From: Symsagittifera roscoffensis
Taxonomy: Eukaryota; Xenacoelomorpha; Acoela; Convolutidae
Direction: 5' to 3'
Length of the DNA stretch: 64,000 nt
Assembly: GCF_963678635.1 (NCBI RefSeq)
Contig: NC_087064.1
Location: 6,360,411 to 6,424,410, forward strand
Below, piece by piece: positions 44,981 through 57,778 of this stretch (the first letter of the stretch is position 1; every line of letters starts with the position of its first letter). The notes under the pieces were generated by a model. That model ran no database searches. It was given only the letters and a program-made list of their open reading frames with translations, and was not told where the DNA came from. The translations under genes and the position numbers were made by a program.

Positions 44981-47451
44981 GTAATTTAGTCAGAAAAACG
45001 AAAAACCTTAAATCCAATTTTTCCCGACAGAGACAACTTTGCTTACACAAACAGGATTTAAAGGGCTTCAATATGATACCACTCTTGAACTCCTACGAGC
45101 TTCCTTTGAGGTAGTCAAAATTAGTTGGAAAAATCGGGCTCTATGACAGGGTTCTTTCCAGCCAGTTACAGTAAATTCTGGTTGTTTTGTAAATTCAGCC
45201 TCGATAATAAAAGTTTTACATCGGCAGTACTGCTTTTCTCGGTTCTAAAGATATCTTAAGAAATCTATTTTCAGAACTTTTTTGCCGACTAGCCCTAAAA
45301 ACATCGCATTCTATAGAACCTCATTAAATTTGACTTGTCTTTGTTTTCGTATCGATAGAAAATGTTTCGCAAATGAGGTGACAGCTAAGTTCTCGCATAT
45401 CAAAAGAAGCGAACCTTTAAATTAAATTGCTTCCTGGGCTCGTTCTAATCAAATTCGTCATTATACTATAAGTAACTTCTATTCATTCTGAGCTCTATTA
45501 TCTTCCTATCTTTGCCTTTCCTATCTTTGCCTATCTCTCCAATCTTTAATATCCATCTCACAATAGCACAATCAATCCGTCCCATTTTATCTAAAATAAC
45601 GAGGATGAAAATCATTGCACCGAATGATCCATTAGCCTACCACTGAATTATCACATGTACAGATAGAAATTTGACAGTATTCTAGTTCAAGTTCACTGGC
45701 GATTAAGATCAGGATAATGAATGCGTTTTCAATTTAGCCAACCTAACGCTATGACCTGAATCGTTTATGGCCTGAATTATAACTCAATTGAGCGAAACAT
45801 TTCATTCAATTAACTTTTCTTGCCTCAATTCCGTTTTTTTCTCTTGTATCAATGTCACCAATCGACCTTAATTTCATTATACCATAAAAATGAAATGACA
45901 GCAATGGTCTCGTACATCAAAAAGAACCAAACATTTATTTTGAATTGCTCCCTTGGGATTTTCTTATCACTAATATGCTTTCAGATAGTAACTAATGACA
46001 AAAGCCAAAAACTTTGACTGCTGTGTTAATCTCTCATGATAATCTCAAGGCAATCTCTAAATTTGATTCCTTGAAGCTTAAATCAATTAAATGCTACAAA
46101 AAATAACAATAAGTAAATGTTATCTCGCTGAAATTTGACAGAAAACTGTGCTTTTCTTGATAAAAAAAACCGGTCAGGTGAATGTCAAGGCGCCTGAAAT
46201 CAATTTCCACGGCCCAGCTATCTAGACAACCTTTCTTAAGAAATCTATTTTCACATCAGCTCCACCCGATCTAGACAATCTTTCTTAGAGAAGATGCATC
46301 GTTTTAAATGTTAAGCTGTGAATAGAATTATTCTTTCTCTTCCCAGCTTCGCCGAAATATGCTTATAGTTGAAATTAAAGCAACATGACGCCGGAATATA
46401 AGAAAAGCCAAATAGAAGGCAAGAAGCGCAGAACGTTCCGACCAATATGATTTAACTGAAAAAATTCGATAATAGGAGAAAAAACGTTCATTTTAAATGA
46501 AATTCATGTTGTTCCCTTTTTTAGCTGAGGGCAATTAAATATGAAAAAAAATCAGCCAAAGGAGCGGTGATGACAGCTGAAACAATTTAAGCTACAATAG
46601 AATTGAATTGAGAATTAATAGAACCATTTTTCTCGACATTGAGACAACTTTTTCAAGCTTCATATTGGAATTCAAATCACGGCTGAAAGGACGTCAATAT
46701 GACACCAAACTTACCCCCTAAGAGCTTTCGGGGTGAAAAATAAATCACCTCATAGTTTCTTCCTACCCCCTGGGGGTTGTCGCAACAATAAAACAGCTCA
46801 ATCGTATTGAAAAATTATGCACATAAATTACATTGAAATCAATATAGCAGCAACTACCACTAAAATTTGCTACAAACTCACCAAAATAAACTCGGGACGA
46901 CAAACACTAAATTTTTATTTTCTAAATAGATGCAATCAAAAAGTATAAATAGTTCATTGAATAAAAAATGTCAATTTTGTATCCATCGAACAAGCTCCGT
47001 TCAAGCTAAAAATCAGAAGCAAAAAAAAAATAAAATTGAGCCAAAGCAAATGTCAAAACATCCCTCACAGTAAAACTACAAAAACGAAGAAAAAAAACGG
47101 TTACTGTCTAAGTAGCACAAAATATTCCAGTCACGCTTTTTGCAATGAAAGTTTAAAAAGAACTAGAAAAAATCAAATTTCTTTGGGTTGTTTTTTAAGC
47201 TATTGAGAGAGGACAATTCATTGAAAAACTATCCCAACAAGTAATTAAAACAAAAATTTATCAAACATAGCCAACAGCAGTGATGTCAATTTTAAAAATT
47301 TGAAACCAATGTTTTAACCACTAACCAATGAATTTTTTAAAAACCAAATCGGTTTAACCAATTGGTTATTGGTTACATCAATTTAAAAACAATTTTTTAA
47401 ACCAATTGGTTACACTAATTGTTTAACAATTGGTTATATTGGACATCACTG

Positions 47452-47890
47452 GCCAATAGACAGTTAGAAGAATCAATGAACACAAAAGAAAACAAAAAAA
47501 CAATTCCGACTTGTTTACTACAACTTTCAAATTTCAAAGAAACAAATATATGCTCTTAAAACTCTTTGAATTTCAAGAATAATTTTTTAATATTCGATTT
47601 TTTTATCAAATAAATCCAATTTGAAAAAACTGGGTCAATAGGTTTTTTTTTTCACTGGGAAAACTACAAAAGAAAATCCACTTCCGATAATAGAAGCCGA
47701 TCACATTTTTTGTGACCTTAGCACTTGGTTTTAACAGTGGAGTTGGCCTTCTTTTAACAACGGTTTTAAACTAAAATTAATTTTTCCCTTCAAAAGCAAA
47801 CTTTTTACTTCAAAAAACCTAACTTTTTCCTACAAAAAAAAAACATCGCAATCTATGTAAGAGTCTTCAGTACGCTTATTGACTCTTAAA
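47452..47890 (+). repeat. Repeat family A, copy 3
   Basis: Starts GCCAATAGACAGTTAGAAG and ends with GTAAGAGTCTTCAGTACG...GACTCTTAAAA, a clear terminal stem-loop. Confidence 0.7.
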
Positions 47891-48443
47891 AATCTCGGAA
47901 TAATGATTTTGAAATTCAGGTTATACTTTCCAGTCTGAAAAACAATCGGTAAAATGAGAAAATTCAGACTTGTTTTTCTCGACACAAACACATTCTTGAA
48001 CTTTTTTTGGAATACGAATAACGACTAAAAGGGCTTTAATATTTTACAACTAATGATCCCTACAAGCTTTTTTTCACAAAGCTACAAGCAGTCAAGTTCT
48101 AACCATAGTTTAAAATCATCCAAATGCTTTTCCCTACACAGACATCGATGACTAGGAGCTTTTGATAACAAGACCGAACCAAACATCATTGTTAAATTAT
48201 AGGCTCAGTCGAAAATCTTGATAAAAGTAAAAATGACGAAGCCTGCCAGTTTAGATTCAGAAGAACACGAAAAGATCGGAGACTTCGGGATTCACACTCG
48301 GCCTCCTCTACATAGGAACCCGCTTCAACCAATAACTGAGAAAAGACAAGACAACATGGCTAATAAAAACTGAGAAAATGATTAACTTTTTAAGTTGAGG
48401 CTAGATAATCCTAGCTGAAGTATCTGCAAAAAGATAGAAACAT

Positions 48444-48912
48444 AGCCAACAGACAGTTGGAAAAGAGTCAATGATCGCAAAAAAAAACTTCTTGAAAAAC
48501 TTCAACTTCCCAATTTCAAAGGAAACATATATTGCCTTATTGCTATTTGAAATTCAAGTTTATTTCATAATTGGCACTTTTTTGATAACATAAAACTAAT
48601 TTGAGAAATTAGTATCATTAAGAAAAGTTTTTATTCCGCTGGGAAAACCAGAAAATTCATTCCACTTTCGAAGCCGATCACGTTTTTTTTGCATCATTAC
48701 AGCTTTCATAATTTGAGAGTGCATTTTGCCTGCCTTTCAGCCTTCCAAATGAATTGAAGTCAAAAAGTGCACAGATACCTAAGGGCATTCATAATGCTTT
48801 AATATGTATGAATGCATTTCTGCAGTTAGTAGAGCACTTTAAAACTTTTCCTGAAAAAAAACTATTATCACGACCTAGATAAGAGACTGAACTATGTCCA
48901 TCGAGTTTTAAA
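48444..48912 (+). repeat. Repeat family A, copy 4
   Basis: Starts GCCAACAGACAGTTGGAAAA, contains GAAGCCGATCACGTTTTTTT, and ends with TAAGAGACTGAACTATGTCC and ATCGAGTTTTAAAA. Confidence 0.7.
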
Positions 48913-49259
48913 AAAAGGAACTTGATGTAGTCCATGGAAGCAAAATAACTGAATGCCACACAAAAAGCTCAATCAAAAAATCATATTCAAATTGCTCGAA
49001 TTAAATTTAGCAAAACACAGGATCAAAAACTTCGTATCTTTAACTATGCAGTTTGCGTTTTTTCAATCACCAAATTATCATGAAAAGTAAAAAAAATCAT
49101 TACAAATATTACATATTCTTCAACATGCGAATTTCTCAACTCAAAACAAAGCATTAAAAACTAGCGTGTAACGCACCTGCTGCGTACTCGTAAGCAATCG
49201 CAAATACTGGAAACAAGACCAGCATCCTTAGAGTGAGCTCTGACAAACACCCAATAACA

Positions 49260-50110
49260 AAGTTGGTAGTTTCAAAAAATTTTCAAGTTTTTTCAATTCA
49301 AATTTTGAAAAATCAAAAAATTTTGTGAAGTTATAAAATCTAAGTACTTAAAAACCTTTATAATCACAAAAAAATGTCACATCTCGGAAACTAAGAGCAA
49401 TTGAGCAGTCGCAATTGGACGCAAGATTTCCAGCAGAGATCTTCAAACTCTGAAAATTTTCAAATTAAAGTTAACGAAAAAAAAACTTTTTTAAAACCAT
49501 ACAAAACGTCTATCTTGAAAACAACAAAAATTTAAGCAGTCTTAATTAGGGGCAAGATTTGATATCCTTGAGATTACTCTGCCAACACCCAACTACAGCT
49601 TTGAGAATTTCAAATTTTAGGAATTATTTGTAAAATGAGTTTTCTGAGTTTTTCAAATCACAACAATCGTCGTACCCGTACACTAAAAATATTTGCAACC
49701 GTTGAGATCACTCTGAGAGTCCCCAACTACAGAGTAAGTCATTTCCAAAATTGAAAAAATATATATAAATTTCAGTTTTCTGAAAATTTTTTAAAAAGTC
49801 AAAAAACGTCATATCTTAAAAACTACAAGGGTCGAGCGGTCAATTTTCAAGGCAAGATTCGTATCCCCCTGAGAGCCCCCAACTACAAGACTAAGAATTT
49901 CAAATTTTTTCAATTTTTTAAAATCTTTTTTTTTCGGAAAAATTAAGATATCATCAAACAAGTCATATCTCGAAAACTACAATGATAGCAGCAGTCATAT
50001 TTGGAGACAAGATTTGATATCCTTGAGGTTACTCTGCCAACACCCAATGAGCTTTCTGAATTTTTTTAAATCACAACAATCGTCGTATCTTTTACACTAA
50101 AAACATTTGG
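49260..50110. repeat. Tandem array with alternating 130/160-bp spacing
   Basis: The marker 'cgtc(ata)tc..gaaaacta' recurs at about 49376, 49506, 49666, 49803, 49961 and 50090. Spacings of about 130, 160, 137, 158 and 129 suggest a two-part unit near 290 bp. 'gcaagatt', 'tgag(a/g)..ctctg' and 'cccaacta' phrases recur in step. Confidence 0.6.
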
Positions 50111-50429
50111 GTATTCATAATTGGAACCCAGACAGCATCCACTATCGGGCTGCTTATTTTAAACTCGGCAAAAACACTGAATTTAAACTGATAAATCGAT
50201 AAGAAAAATTCTCAACCATTGCAATATACGATATTGCCTAAACGTGAAAAAAATTCTTTCGTTTAACAAGCAAAAATAATACGTTGGGAAAGCTTAAACG
50301 TGGCAAGATAGTGAAGCCCGCATTTAAATATATAATAGATAGATTTAAACATTTAAGTCGAATAGCAAAAAGTGGCCGGTTTACTTAACAAACTTCGCGT
50401 CTCTGCATACAAGAAAGACTAGTAACCAA

Positions 50430-50815
50430 TTGTTAGACATTCTTGAAAAAATTCGATTTCCAAAGACAAAAAATAGATGCCATTTACGCTTCTTCAACTT
50501 TCAGAACAATATACGATACCCACTTTTTTTGATAATATGAACCCATCTAGAGATAACTGGATCAATAGGTCAAGTTTTTGTTCCGCTGGAAATTCAACTT
50601 TCGAAAGCAGAAATAAATCGTTCACGTTTTTTTGCGCCATTTCCACGTTCGTATTTGGAGAGTGCTATTAACGTAACTTTCAGCAGATGAATTTCAATTG
50701 AACTCAAAAATTGCATATTTACCTAAGTGCATTCATAAATGCACCAATATGTCCTGAAAAAAAAATTCAGCAAGACCTATGAACGAGTAATCACTACGTT
50801 CATTACTCTTAATAA
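50430..50815 (+). repeat. Repeat family A, copy 5 (5' end lost)
   Basis: Contains 'actggatcaataggtcaag', 'ttccgctgg', a CACGTTTTTTTGCGCC variant, and the terminal ACGAGTAATCACTACGTTCATTACTCTTAA. The GCCAACAGACAG start is not present. Confidence 0.6.
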
Positions 50816-52635
50816 AAATGAGAAAGAGCGGCTTTGAAATTGCACGAAAAAAGATAAATAAGCAGTTCCCTGTTAATTTAATTACAGCAGTACACAGATA
50901 TTGAAATTCAGCAAAAAAAATTTGATGCTATTTATTGTTTTAGTTACCTTACAAAAAAGAACTCAGATTGCGTAACCGCTCGTCTAAGAAATAGGTTGAA
51001 TTCGCAACAGTTATTTTCAACTTCTTTTCGTTAAAATCTGCAGTCGGAGTTCACTCATATTAGACAACCTCGACTTATCTTCTATTTCATGACACAAATT
51101 CAGGAGCCAACTTAGTTCATACCACAACTTCAGGCGCCAATTCGAAATAAAGCCAGAATAGCCAGTTGCTGTGCACGAAGCACAATGTTCCAACCACGTC
51201 TCGAAATTGTAAGACAGCAATAACAATTAAAACCGGAAAGATAACAACAAAAGGATATTCAGCTGCTGCTCACGCTCCGACAAAAATGATTTGATCAAAA
51301 AAACCAAAAATAATGAAAAAATAAAACAAAACAAAATACATCAGACCTTTATTTAAATTTTCCCAAATGTTAGTTGTTTTTTTTTTGCTGCAAGCGGCTG
51401 TTGAATTAGGTTAAAAATGCAAATTGAGATATTGGTAGATAAAATAATATAAAAATTGCAATAGGATTCATTGAGAGTTCAGTCTCTCATCCTGTCATTT
51501 GAAAACTTCGTTTCATTTAGTCTGAAAACGAAAAATTAGACAATTGTTTCAAGACACTTAGATAGCATTTCGAATCTGAATCACGACTGAATGGAATTAA
51601 ACTTGATACTAACCAAACGAATTATCTTTGATGTAGTCGAAAATGGCTGAAAACAATTGACTCACAGCCATTATTTTGTTTTTTATTGTATCTTTAATGT
51701 TTTGGACGAGGCAGAGTGGGCTCATTTTCAATTTACGGGGGCCGGCGGGAACAAAAAGAAATAGAGAGTTGAATATCGTACATTTAACTTCAAATGATTC
51801 ATTTTCGTTTTCTCGCTCTGAAAACGGGCTTCATTATGATCTATCACAGACAAGGCTATGACGCTTCTTATTAGTCTTTCAGTTTGCAGGTAAGAAACAC
51901 TGGAATCCAAAACTACTCCACAAACGAAATGGAAGGAACGCTAACGCTTAAAATTTTGACGGAACTGAAAAACAAAATCTCGCAGGGCTCATTTAAAGAA
52001 TTAAAAAAGACCACTCCAAACAAATTCGACCTCAACACTACGCCAATAATCCTTCTCTCATTTCCCCTGAACTTGTTCATTTTTGAAGCAGCTGGTTTCT
52101 CTTTGAATCATCCATAATTGCCACAACTTTATTTCATTGTATTTTGATTTTTTTGCAGGAACGCTGGGTTTAATGTTCATGTTTTACGTGGGTCAGCGAA
52201 ATAACTAACAATTTACTTCTTAAGTATTAATTATGTAATACATGGCTATCAGAAAATGAGCTTCGTATTGACTCAAATTGCAATCTAAAAAAAAACAGCT
52301 TCAATTTGGTATATCAATGACATCGTCATGTTTTTTCATTGTCCCTCAGTTTGCTCTTAAGATGCACTCGGTCTGAAAGCTGCTCCACAAATTCAATAGT
52401 ACGACCAAAAACGCGTAAAATTTCGACCGAACTCAAAGTCTCGCAACTGATTTAAAAAACTAGAAAAAACTCTACGCTACGCAAAACACTCTTACTCTCA
52501 TTTCCCTATGTACTCGTTTATTTTTGAAACAGAAAATGATTTCTTTTTTAATCGTACACAAACGGCATGATAATCTTTTGTATTTCGATTAGGCTCAATT
52601 TCCATTTAGGAGACGTTATGAAATAATTAAAATTT

Positions 52636-53205
52636 GCTAACAGACAGTTGGAAAGTTAAAAAAAACCAATCATGTTTTTTTTCAACTTCCTAAGAAACAA
52701 AATCGATCACCTTGACAATCTTTGAAATTCAATTACTGCTTATTCGGGTTACTGATCTATACAACTTTGGATGCCTGATACTTGTTACGAAAATATTCTT
52801 CTTTCTATTTTTGTTTAAACTGGTCACTTAGATATTGTTTCAAATAAAATTATTTGAAGAGAAAAATTTACTGCTTATGATTGGCGTTTTTTGTTTCGTT
52901 GACCCATTTAGATAAAAGTGCATCAATAGAATAATTTTTTTATTCTGCTGGAAAGATTAAAGCCCATTTTTGAATCTAGAAGCCTAAATCGTTTTTGGCT
53001 AATTTTTTACTTTTGCTGATCGATAGTGCTGATCGAAATGAAACAAAAATCAAAAGAAATCATGAAACCAGTCAAACCCCGCACAAAATCAATTTTGAGC
53101 GTGATCAATTTTTAAGCCTTTTTCCTCAAAAAAAAAACAAAAACAATCATCAAGATCTAGATAAACGAAAGTCACTTCATTCTTTTACGCTTAATAACTT
53201 CAGAT
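52636..53205 (+). repeat. Repeat family A, copy 6
   Basis: Starts GCTAACAGACAGTTGG and contains 'gaagcctaaatcgttttt' and 'tgctgatcgatagtg'. It ends near 53200 with a diverged terminal hairpin. Confidence 0.6.
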
Positions 53206-54483
53206 ATAACTAACTATTGTAAATAAATAACTCTTCTAAATGAATTTCGCATGGACTCAATTTACACATTTCAATTTTTAAAAAAGGCATCAATACGGCC
53301 TTTCACTGACATTGGTATGATGTTTCTTTAAGGTCCCTCAGTTTGCTTGTAAAAAAGACTCGATTCAAAGCTACTCCATATCTTCAAAGGTAGGAACAAT
53401 TACATTTATGATTTCTACGGAACTTAACAAATGAACATTTGAATTAGCGAACTAGAAAACCCACGCAAAACAAATTTAACCTTAACACTACCCAAAAAAA
53501 ATCCCTTCTCCCATTTTGCCCCGAGACTTGTTCTATTTCATATTAGAAGAAGGTTTCTCTCTGATTCATACATATTTAGCACAATTGAAAAAACAATTAT
53601 ATAATCCATCCGACCATTCAGTGAAAAGAAGCTTACATTCATCCTTAAAAAGCGGCCATTGTCATTCATTCAGACTCAATTGTAGATAAAATAAAAGCAT
53701 AATTGTTGCAACTCCATTTCAAAATAATTGCCTAATTGAACCTCTAATATTAAGTCCTCAATAGAGTCTATATCTAAATGTGAGAGCTCAATGGGCCGTT
53801 AAAATCTTATCCAATTAGGAAAAAATGAAACGAAAAACCTTTTATTGTCATAGTCAACATCATGCTTGGTTCAATTTCCAAGAATCGATCTGGTCAGTTT
53901 CATCACTACTGACATACATCAATTACTGATTTTTTGTCTGAATATGTCAAATGTGCTTTCCTGAGTAGACTTCTTCAGTTTTAATGTTTCCTCTTGGCCT
54001 CATTCGATGAAGCAAGGTCCCTACAATTGGTGCAATTTTTGACATAAGACTGTCAAAAAGCGAGATCGAAAGCATATTTGAACTAATTAATTGCCAAGGA
54101 AAAAAGTCGATTTCAATAAAGAAAGTATCAATTAGTACAAAAATGACAGCACAACAGCGGTTTAGATAGAATAGATACAACAAATTATTATGTTGAGCGC
54201 TCTCAAATTTCTTTGATTAAAAAGATGCCATTCTAGAAATATTCATGTTTCAGCAGCAGAAAACACGAACTGAAATCAATTTGATTTTCAAAAAACTTCA
54301 AGACCATGCAACGGTCAAAATGCTGAATTAGAAAAACAATCTGAAATGAAACCCTATCCCAGATAAAAGAGCACTTTTGTAAAAGTAACTGCTTCGATAA
54401 AACTTAGAATTATTAACATCAATCTCAGGACTTCAATACAAATCTAAATTCTTTTTTGATCTACAGCTACTTAATTTCTTGTT

Positions 54484-54874
54484 CTAATCTGACAAAACAT
54501 CACTTTCAGAGGTCTCACTTGTCTTTTGAGTAAAGGACCGTCTCACTGGGCCACTTGTCAATTGGACATCATGAAGCCCCGCAGTCAACATCGTACTGGA
54601 ACAGGGAACTGGTTCTGGGTTTCCAGTCGAACTTTCCAGCACCGAAGTGTCCGGACGAAGGACGCTGAACTTCTCTGGTTGAAGTTTCCTCAGCCTTCGC
54701 ATTTGAGTTCTCGAGCGCCATACTTTAACGGTGTGGTCGTCACTGACAGTGACAGCCATTTCCTGGTCGACCGGGTTGAACACGACAGCCGACACCACAT
54801 CGTTATGGGGTAGGGTTCCAAGGAAGCATCGGTAGTGTCGATCCCAAATGTACCCCTGCTTGTTCTCAGCTCCA
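54484..54874 (-). CDS. Terminal exon of a WD40 protein, FBXW5-like
   Basis: TTTTGTTTTAG ends at 54875 and the exon runs 1 + 390 bases to TAG at 54484-54486. Residues after the junction read G-A-E-N-K-x-G-Y-I-W-D-R-H-Y, then H-N-D-V-V-S-A-V-V-F-N-P and S-D-D-H-T-V-K-V-W-R-S. These are the last blade of a WD40 propeller, followed by a Ser/Thr-rich tail of about 75 residues. W-D-R-H-Y and S-D-D-x-T-x-K-x-W-R-S resemble the C-terminal WD repeats of F-box/WD protein 5, a substrate receptor of cullin-RING ubiquitin ligases; that name is from memory and not certain. No preceding exon is visible between here and the SUV3 gene, so upstream exons must be small, beyond SUV3, or lost. Confidence 0.6.
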
Positions 54875-55197
54875 CTAAAACAAAACTCATAATTTAAGAA
54901 ACATTTCTCATCTTATGCTGATAAATTAAAATTGAAGCCAAAAGTCGGTCTTTCATATCATCACGTGGAAATTATTTCTTATTTGATTCAGTTTAATAAA
55001 GAAAACGAAAAACTTTTCTTCAAAATACCGTATGTCTGACAGTCGGTCTTTAAAAGTAACTTGAGCAAAGTTTTTTTATGATCTATTACCACAGCAGCAC
55101 TATATAGCTCTAATTCAACGTCAAACCAAAAGCTAAATAAAATATTTCTGATTAAGGTGTTAACACTTTTGTGAGACAGCCCGTAAAAATGAACATA

Positions 55198-55622
55198 GCC
55201 AATAGACAAATGGAAAAGAGTCAATCAACGCAAGTGAACAAAAATTAAAACTGACTTGTTTTTATCTCGATTTTCAAACTTTCAAGAAAAAATATATGGC
55301 CGTAAAGCTCTTGGAATTTCTAGATTTATTTATTTATTATATACACTTTTTTGATAAATTATCCCAATTTGAGAAAACTGGATCGATAGGTATAAATTTT
55401 ATTTGGCTGGGTAATTTGATAACTCAACATGGAAGTATATCAAGTTTTTCGTTACTTTGATACTTTCGCTGTTCGAAAGTGGAGTTTGTTTTCATTTCCG
55501 AAAAACAAATCGCGAAAAATCAAAATTGAGCTTTAACAAAATTTAAGACCATTTTCTATAAAAACAGATAGATCGAAACGACCTACATATGTCTTCACTA
55601 CGTTCTTCGACTTAATAACAAA
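55198..55622 (+). repeat. Repeat family A, copy 7
   Basis: Starts GCCAATAGACAAATGGAAAA, contains 'atttgagaaaactggatcgataggt' in its middle, and ends TGTCTTCACTACGTTCTTCGAC. Confidence 0.65.
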
Positions 55623-55777
55623 TACTTAGTCACACCAAATTATTCGAAGTGAAAGAAAACCTTTAAGTGGAAAAGTGCTACAGAACAATATAAAATCAAC
55701 TGAATTGACTGATTTATCAATCAGTCAATAAAGTTGATTTAGATTTGAAGAACTAATAGAACTTGATACTTTCAGAC

Positions 55778-56656
55778 CTATGGTGGGGTGCTCTCAGGGT
55801 ATAATCGGGGGTTGCAAATATGGCCTTCAAATATGATTGATCAAAACCTTTTAACAGCCAAGATTTTGCGTACCTAGCACTTCTAATTTTTGGCTTCTAT
55901 TAGAATTTTTCGGTTTCCGAGATTTGTTTACTGTAATTATTTTTTAAAAAGTTTTCAGTTAACTAAAGATTTTTTTTCAATAAAAATCTGGCTGATGTTA
56001 GAACTATCGAACTTTTTTTGAAAAAAAATTTGGTAAAAGCAGTTGTATGCTGCCGGATTGTAAGGGTCCTATTAATGAAACAAAGTTTCCCATATCTGAT
56101 AAAAACTCATTATGGAGAAATTTAATTCAAAATTTGATTTTTTAAACCGCTCATTTAATCAAATAGAAAACCTTGATGGATAAGCCGAATTCAAATTTCC
56201 GGTTGCATTAAATTTCGTTGTTTCTGGTATCAAATTTAGGACGCTTTTTCTGTAGAACAAACTATTTGAAGCATCGTAGATGCTAGTCGAGCGCTTGTTG
56301 AATATAGTTTTGATATATTATCAGTCAATTAAGTTCAATTCTTCAAAAATTCTACACTTTAAGGTCTCCTTTCACTGCGAACGATTCGATGTGACGAAGT
56401 ATTTCTTATTAGGACGAATTTTTGAAAAGTTCTAACACCAACCAGTTTTAATTGAAAAAAAATTCTTTTGTTTACTGAAAACTTTTCAAAAAATAGGTAC
56501 AATTGTCGTATCTCGAAAACTGAAAAACGCAAAGTAGAGGTCGCAAAAACAAGTGCTAGGTACACAAAATCTCGGCTGTTCCAAGATTCTGTTCAGTCAT
56601 ATTTGAAAGCCATATTTGCAACCCCCCGAGTGTACCCTGAGAGCACCCCACCATAG
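55778..56656. mobile_element. Foldback DNA element, 879 bp, terminal inverted repeats about 150 bp
   Basis: The left end CTATGGTGGGGTGCTCTCAG and the right end CTGAGAGCACCCCACCATAG are exact inverses. Similarity continues inward through GGGGGTTGCAAATATGG, TTCAAATATGA, CAGCC.AGATTTTG and GTACCTAGCACTT on both arms to about 55935 and 56500. If the outer TA is the duplicated target (TA|TGGTGG...CCACCA|TA), insertion would be mariner-like. There is no transposase ORF, so it is non-autonomous. Confidence 0.8.
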
Positions 56657-56680
56657 TTTTTCAAAGCTAAATCTTCTAAA

Positions 56681-57036
56681 CATGACCAAGAGAAAATTGG
56701 AAAAGATTTCATGAACGGCAGCAAATATAAAATACTATCTGTATTTTTTGAAAAAAACGTCATCTTTCGAATTTCAAACAATTGCCCTTAAAATTCTTTC
56801 AATTTGTAGAACAATTTATGCTGCCACTTTTTTGATAAAATTACCCCACTTTGAGAAAACTGGGTCAATAAAAAGAATTTACGTTTCGTTGGGATATCTG
56901 AAAACAAAAATTCACTGTCAAAATTAGAAGTCGAAAAGTGAAACGTAGAAAAAGTAAATTTGAGTCTAACAAAAAATTTTAAAAATTATCATGACTTTTA
57001 TAAGAGTCTAAATTACGTTCATCGACTCTTAAAAAA
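56681..57036 (+). repeat. Repeat family A, copy 8
   Basis: Weak start (GACCAAGAGAAAATTGG), then 'tttgagaaaactgggtcaata'. It ends TATAAGAGTCTAAATTACG...CATCGACTCTTAAAAA, the best-preserved terminal stem-loop. Confidence 0.65.
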
Positions 57037-57477
57037 GCGCGTTAAGACTTAAAAAAAGACACGACTTTCTTCAGTAGGTGAAAACTCGCTTCGTTTATCA
57101 AAAGTAAAAACGAATCAAAAGTAATTTACTCATTTCGCCGGAAAAAAGCACGTGTTGAAAAAACGGCACTATTTTCCCTTTTGATTTAACAGATCGTCAT
57201 TAGAGCTCCGCTTTGAAAATAAACTTGAAAAGCGAACGACTTCAAAGGAAAACAAAAACCTCGTGGATATGCTCAACAAAATTAACTGGTGACGTAGCTT
57301 AATTTTGACGGGACCAAAACTCAATTTATATCAATTTTCGAATCTGTTGGTTTGGCAAATTTACTATATGTTCAGTCATTATAAGAAACTCACTATTATT
57401 TGAGAAAAGTCTAATGAGACAAATTGAAATGAAAGCATTTTAATTGATTGAATTGAACCAAATTATTATGAAGTTTC

Positions 57478-57626
57478 GGATCTCTTGATCTATTCCCCCC
57501 CTTTGGTTCGTAGTAACAAATTGCCACCCCTATAATGAAATAATTCAACGGTTAAGCATGCGAATTTCATACCTATTAAAGAATATCCCCCCTTTTGCAA
57601 AAGGAGGGAAAAATTTGAAGAGATCC
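57478..57626. mobile_element. Small MITE-like element, about 149 bp
   Basis: Left GGATCTCTTGATCTATTCCC and right (reverse complement) GGATCTCTTCAAATTTTTCC form inverted ends with some mismatches. The C-rich inner ends resemble those of 44093-44357. Confidence 0.4.
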
Positions 57627-57778
57627 AAAATTTCTAATCTTTTAAACGTCGAATACAGAACTTCACAAATGCTTGTCATTTTTGTGGTGAAACTTGCGAC
57701 CACAGCAATCTCACATACAATCAGAGGCAATTTTTGAAAAACATTCAAATTTGACAGTTAAATTTCGAAGGACAGTTT

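Larger units (their letters stand above)
42550..54483. other. Gene-free stretch of interspersed repeats
   Basis: I recognise no coding region over almost 12 kb. It holds five or six family A copies, the MITE and foldback element near 44 kb, the tandem array at 49.26-50.11 kb and scattered TTTTTCTC and AAGTAGCACAGA repeats. Three AACCAATTGGTT-like palindromic words cluster at 47335-47440. Sequence between these is AT-rich without visible signals. Confidence 0.45.
54875..57778. other. Repeats between the WD40 exon and SUV3
   Basis: Two family A copies flank a large foldback element, and a small MITE-like element lies at 57478-57626. No WD40-type exon could be found on the minus strand in this interval. 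Confidence 0.45.

Noticed and set aside
53947..54183. 78-codon minus-strand frame below the WD40 exon, considered as a further terminal exon
   Set aside because: The WD40 exon already ends in a stop with a normal tail, and most of this frame is hydrophobic AT-rich translation. Only the last 33 codons look protein-like.
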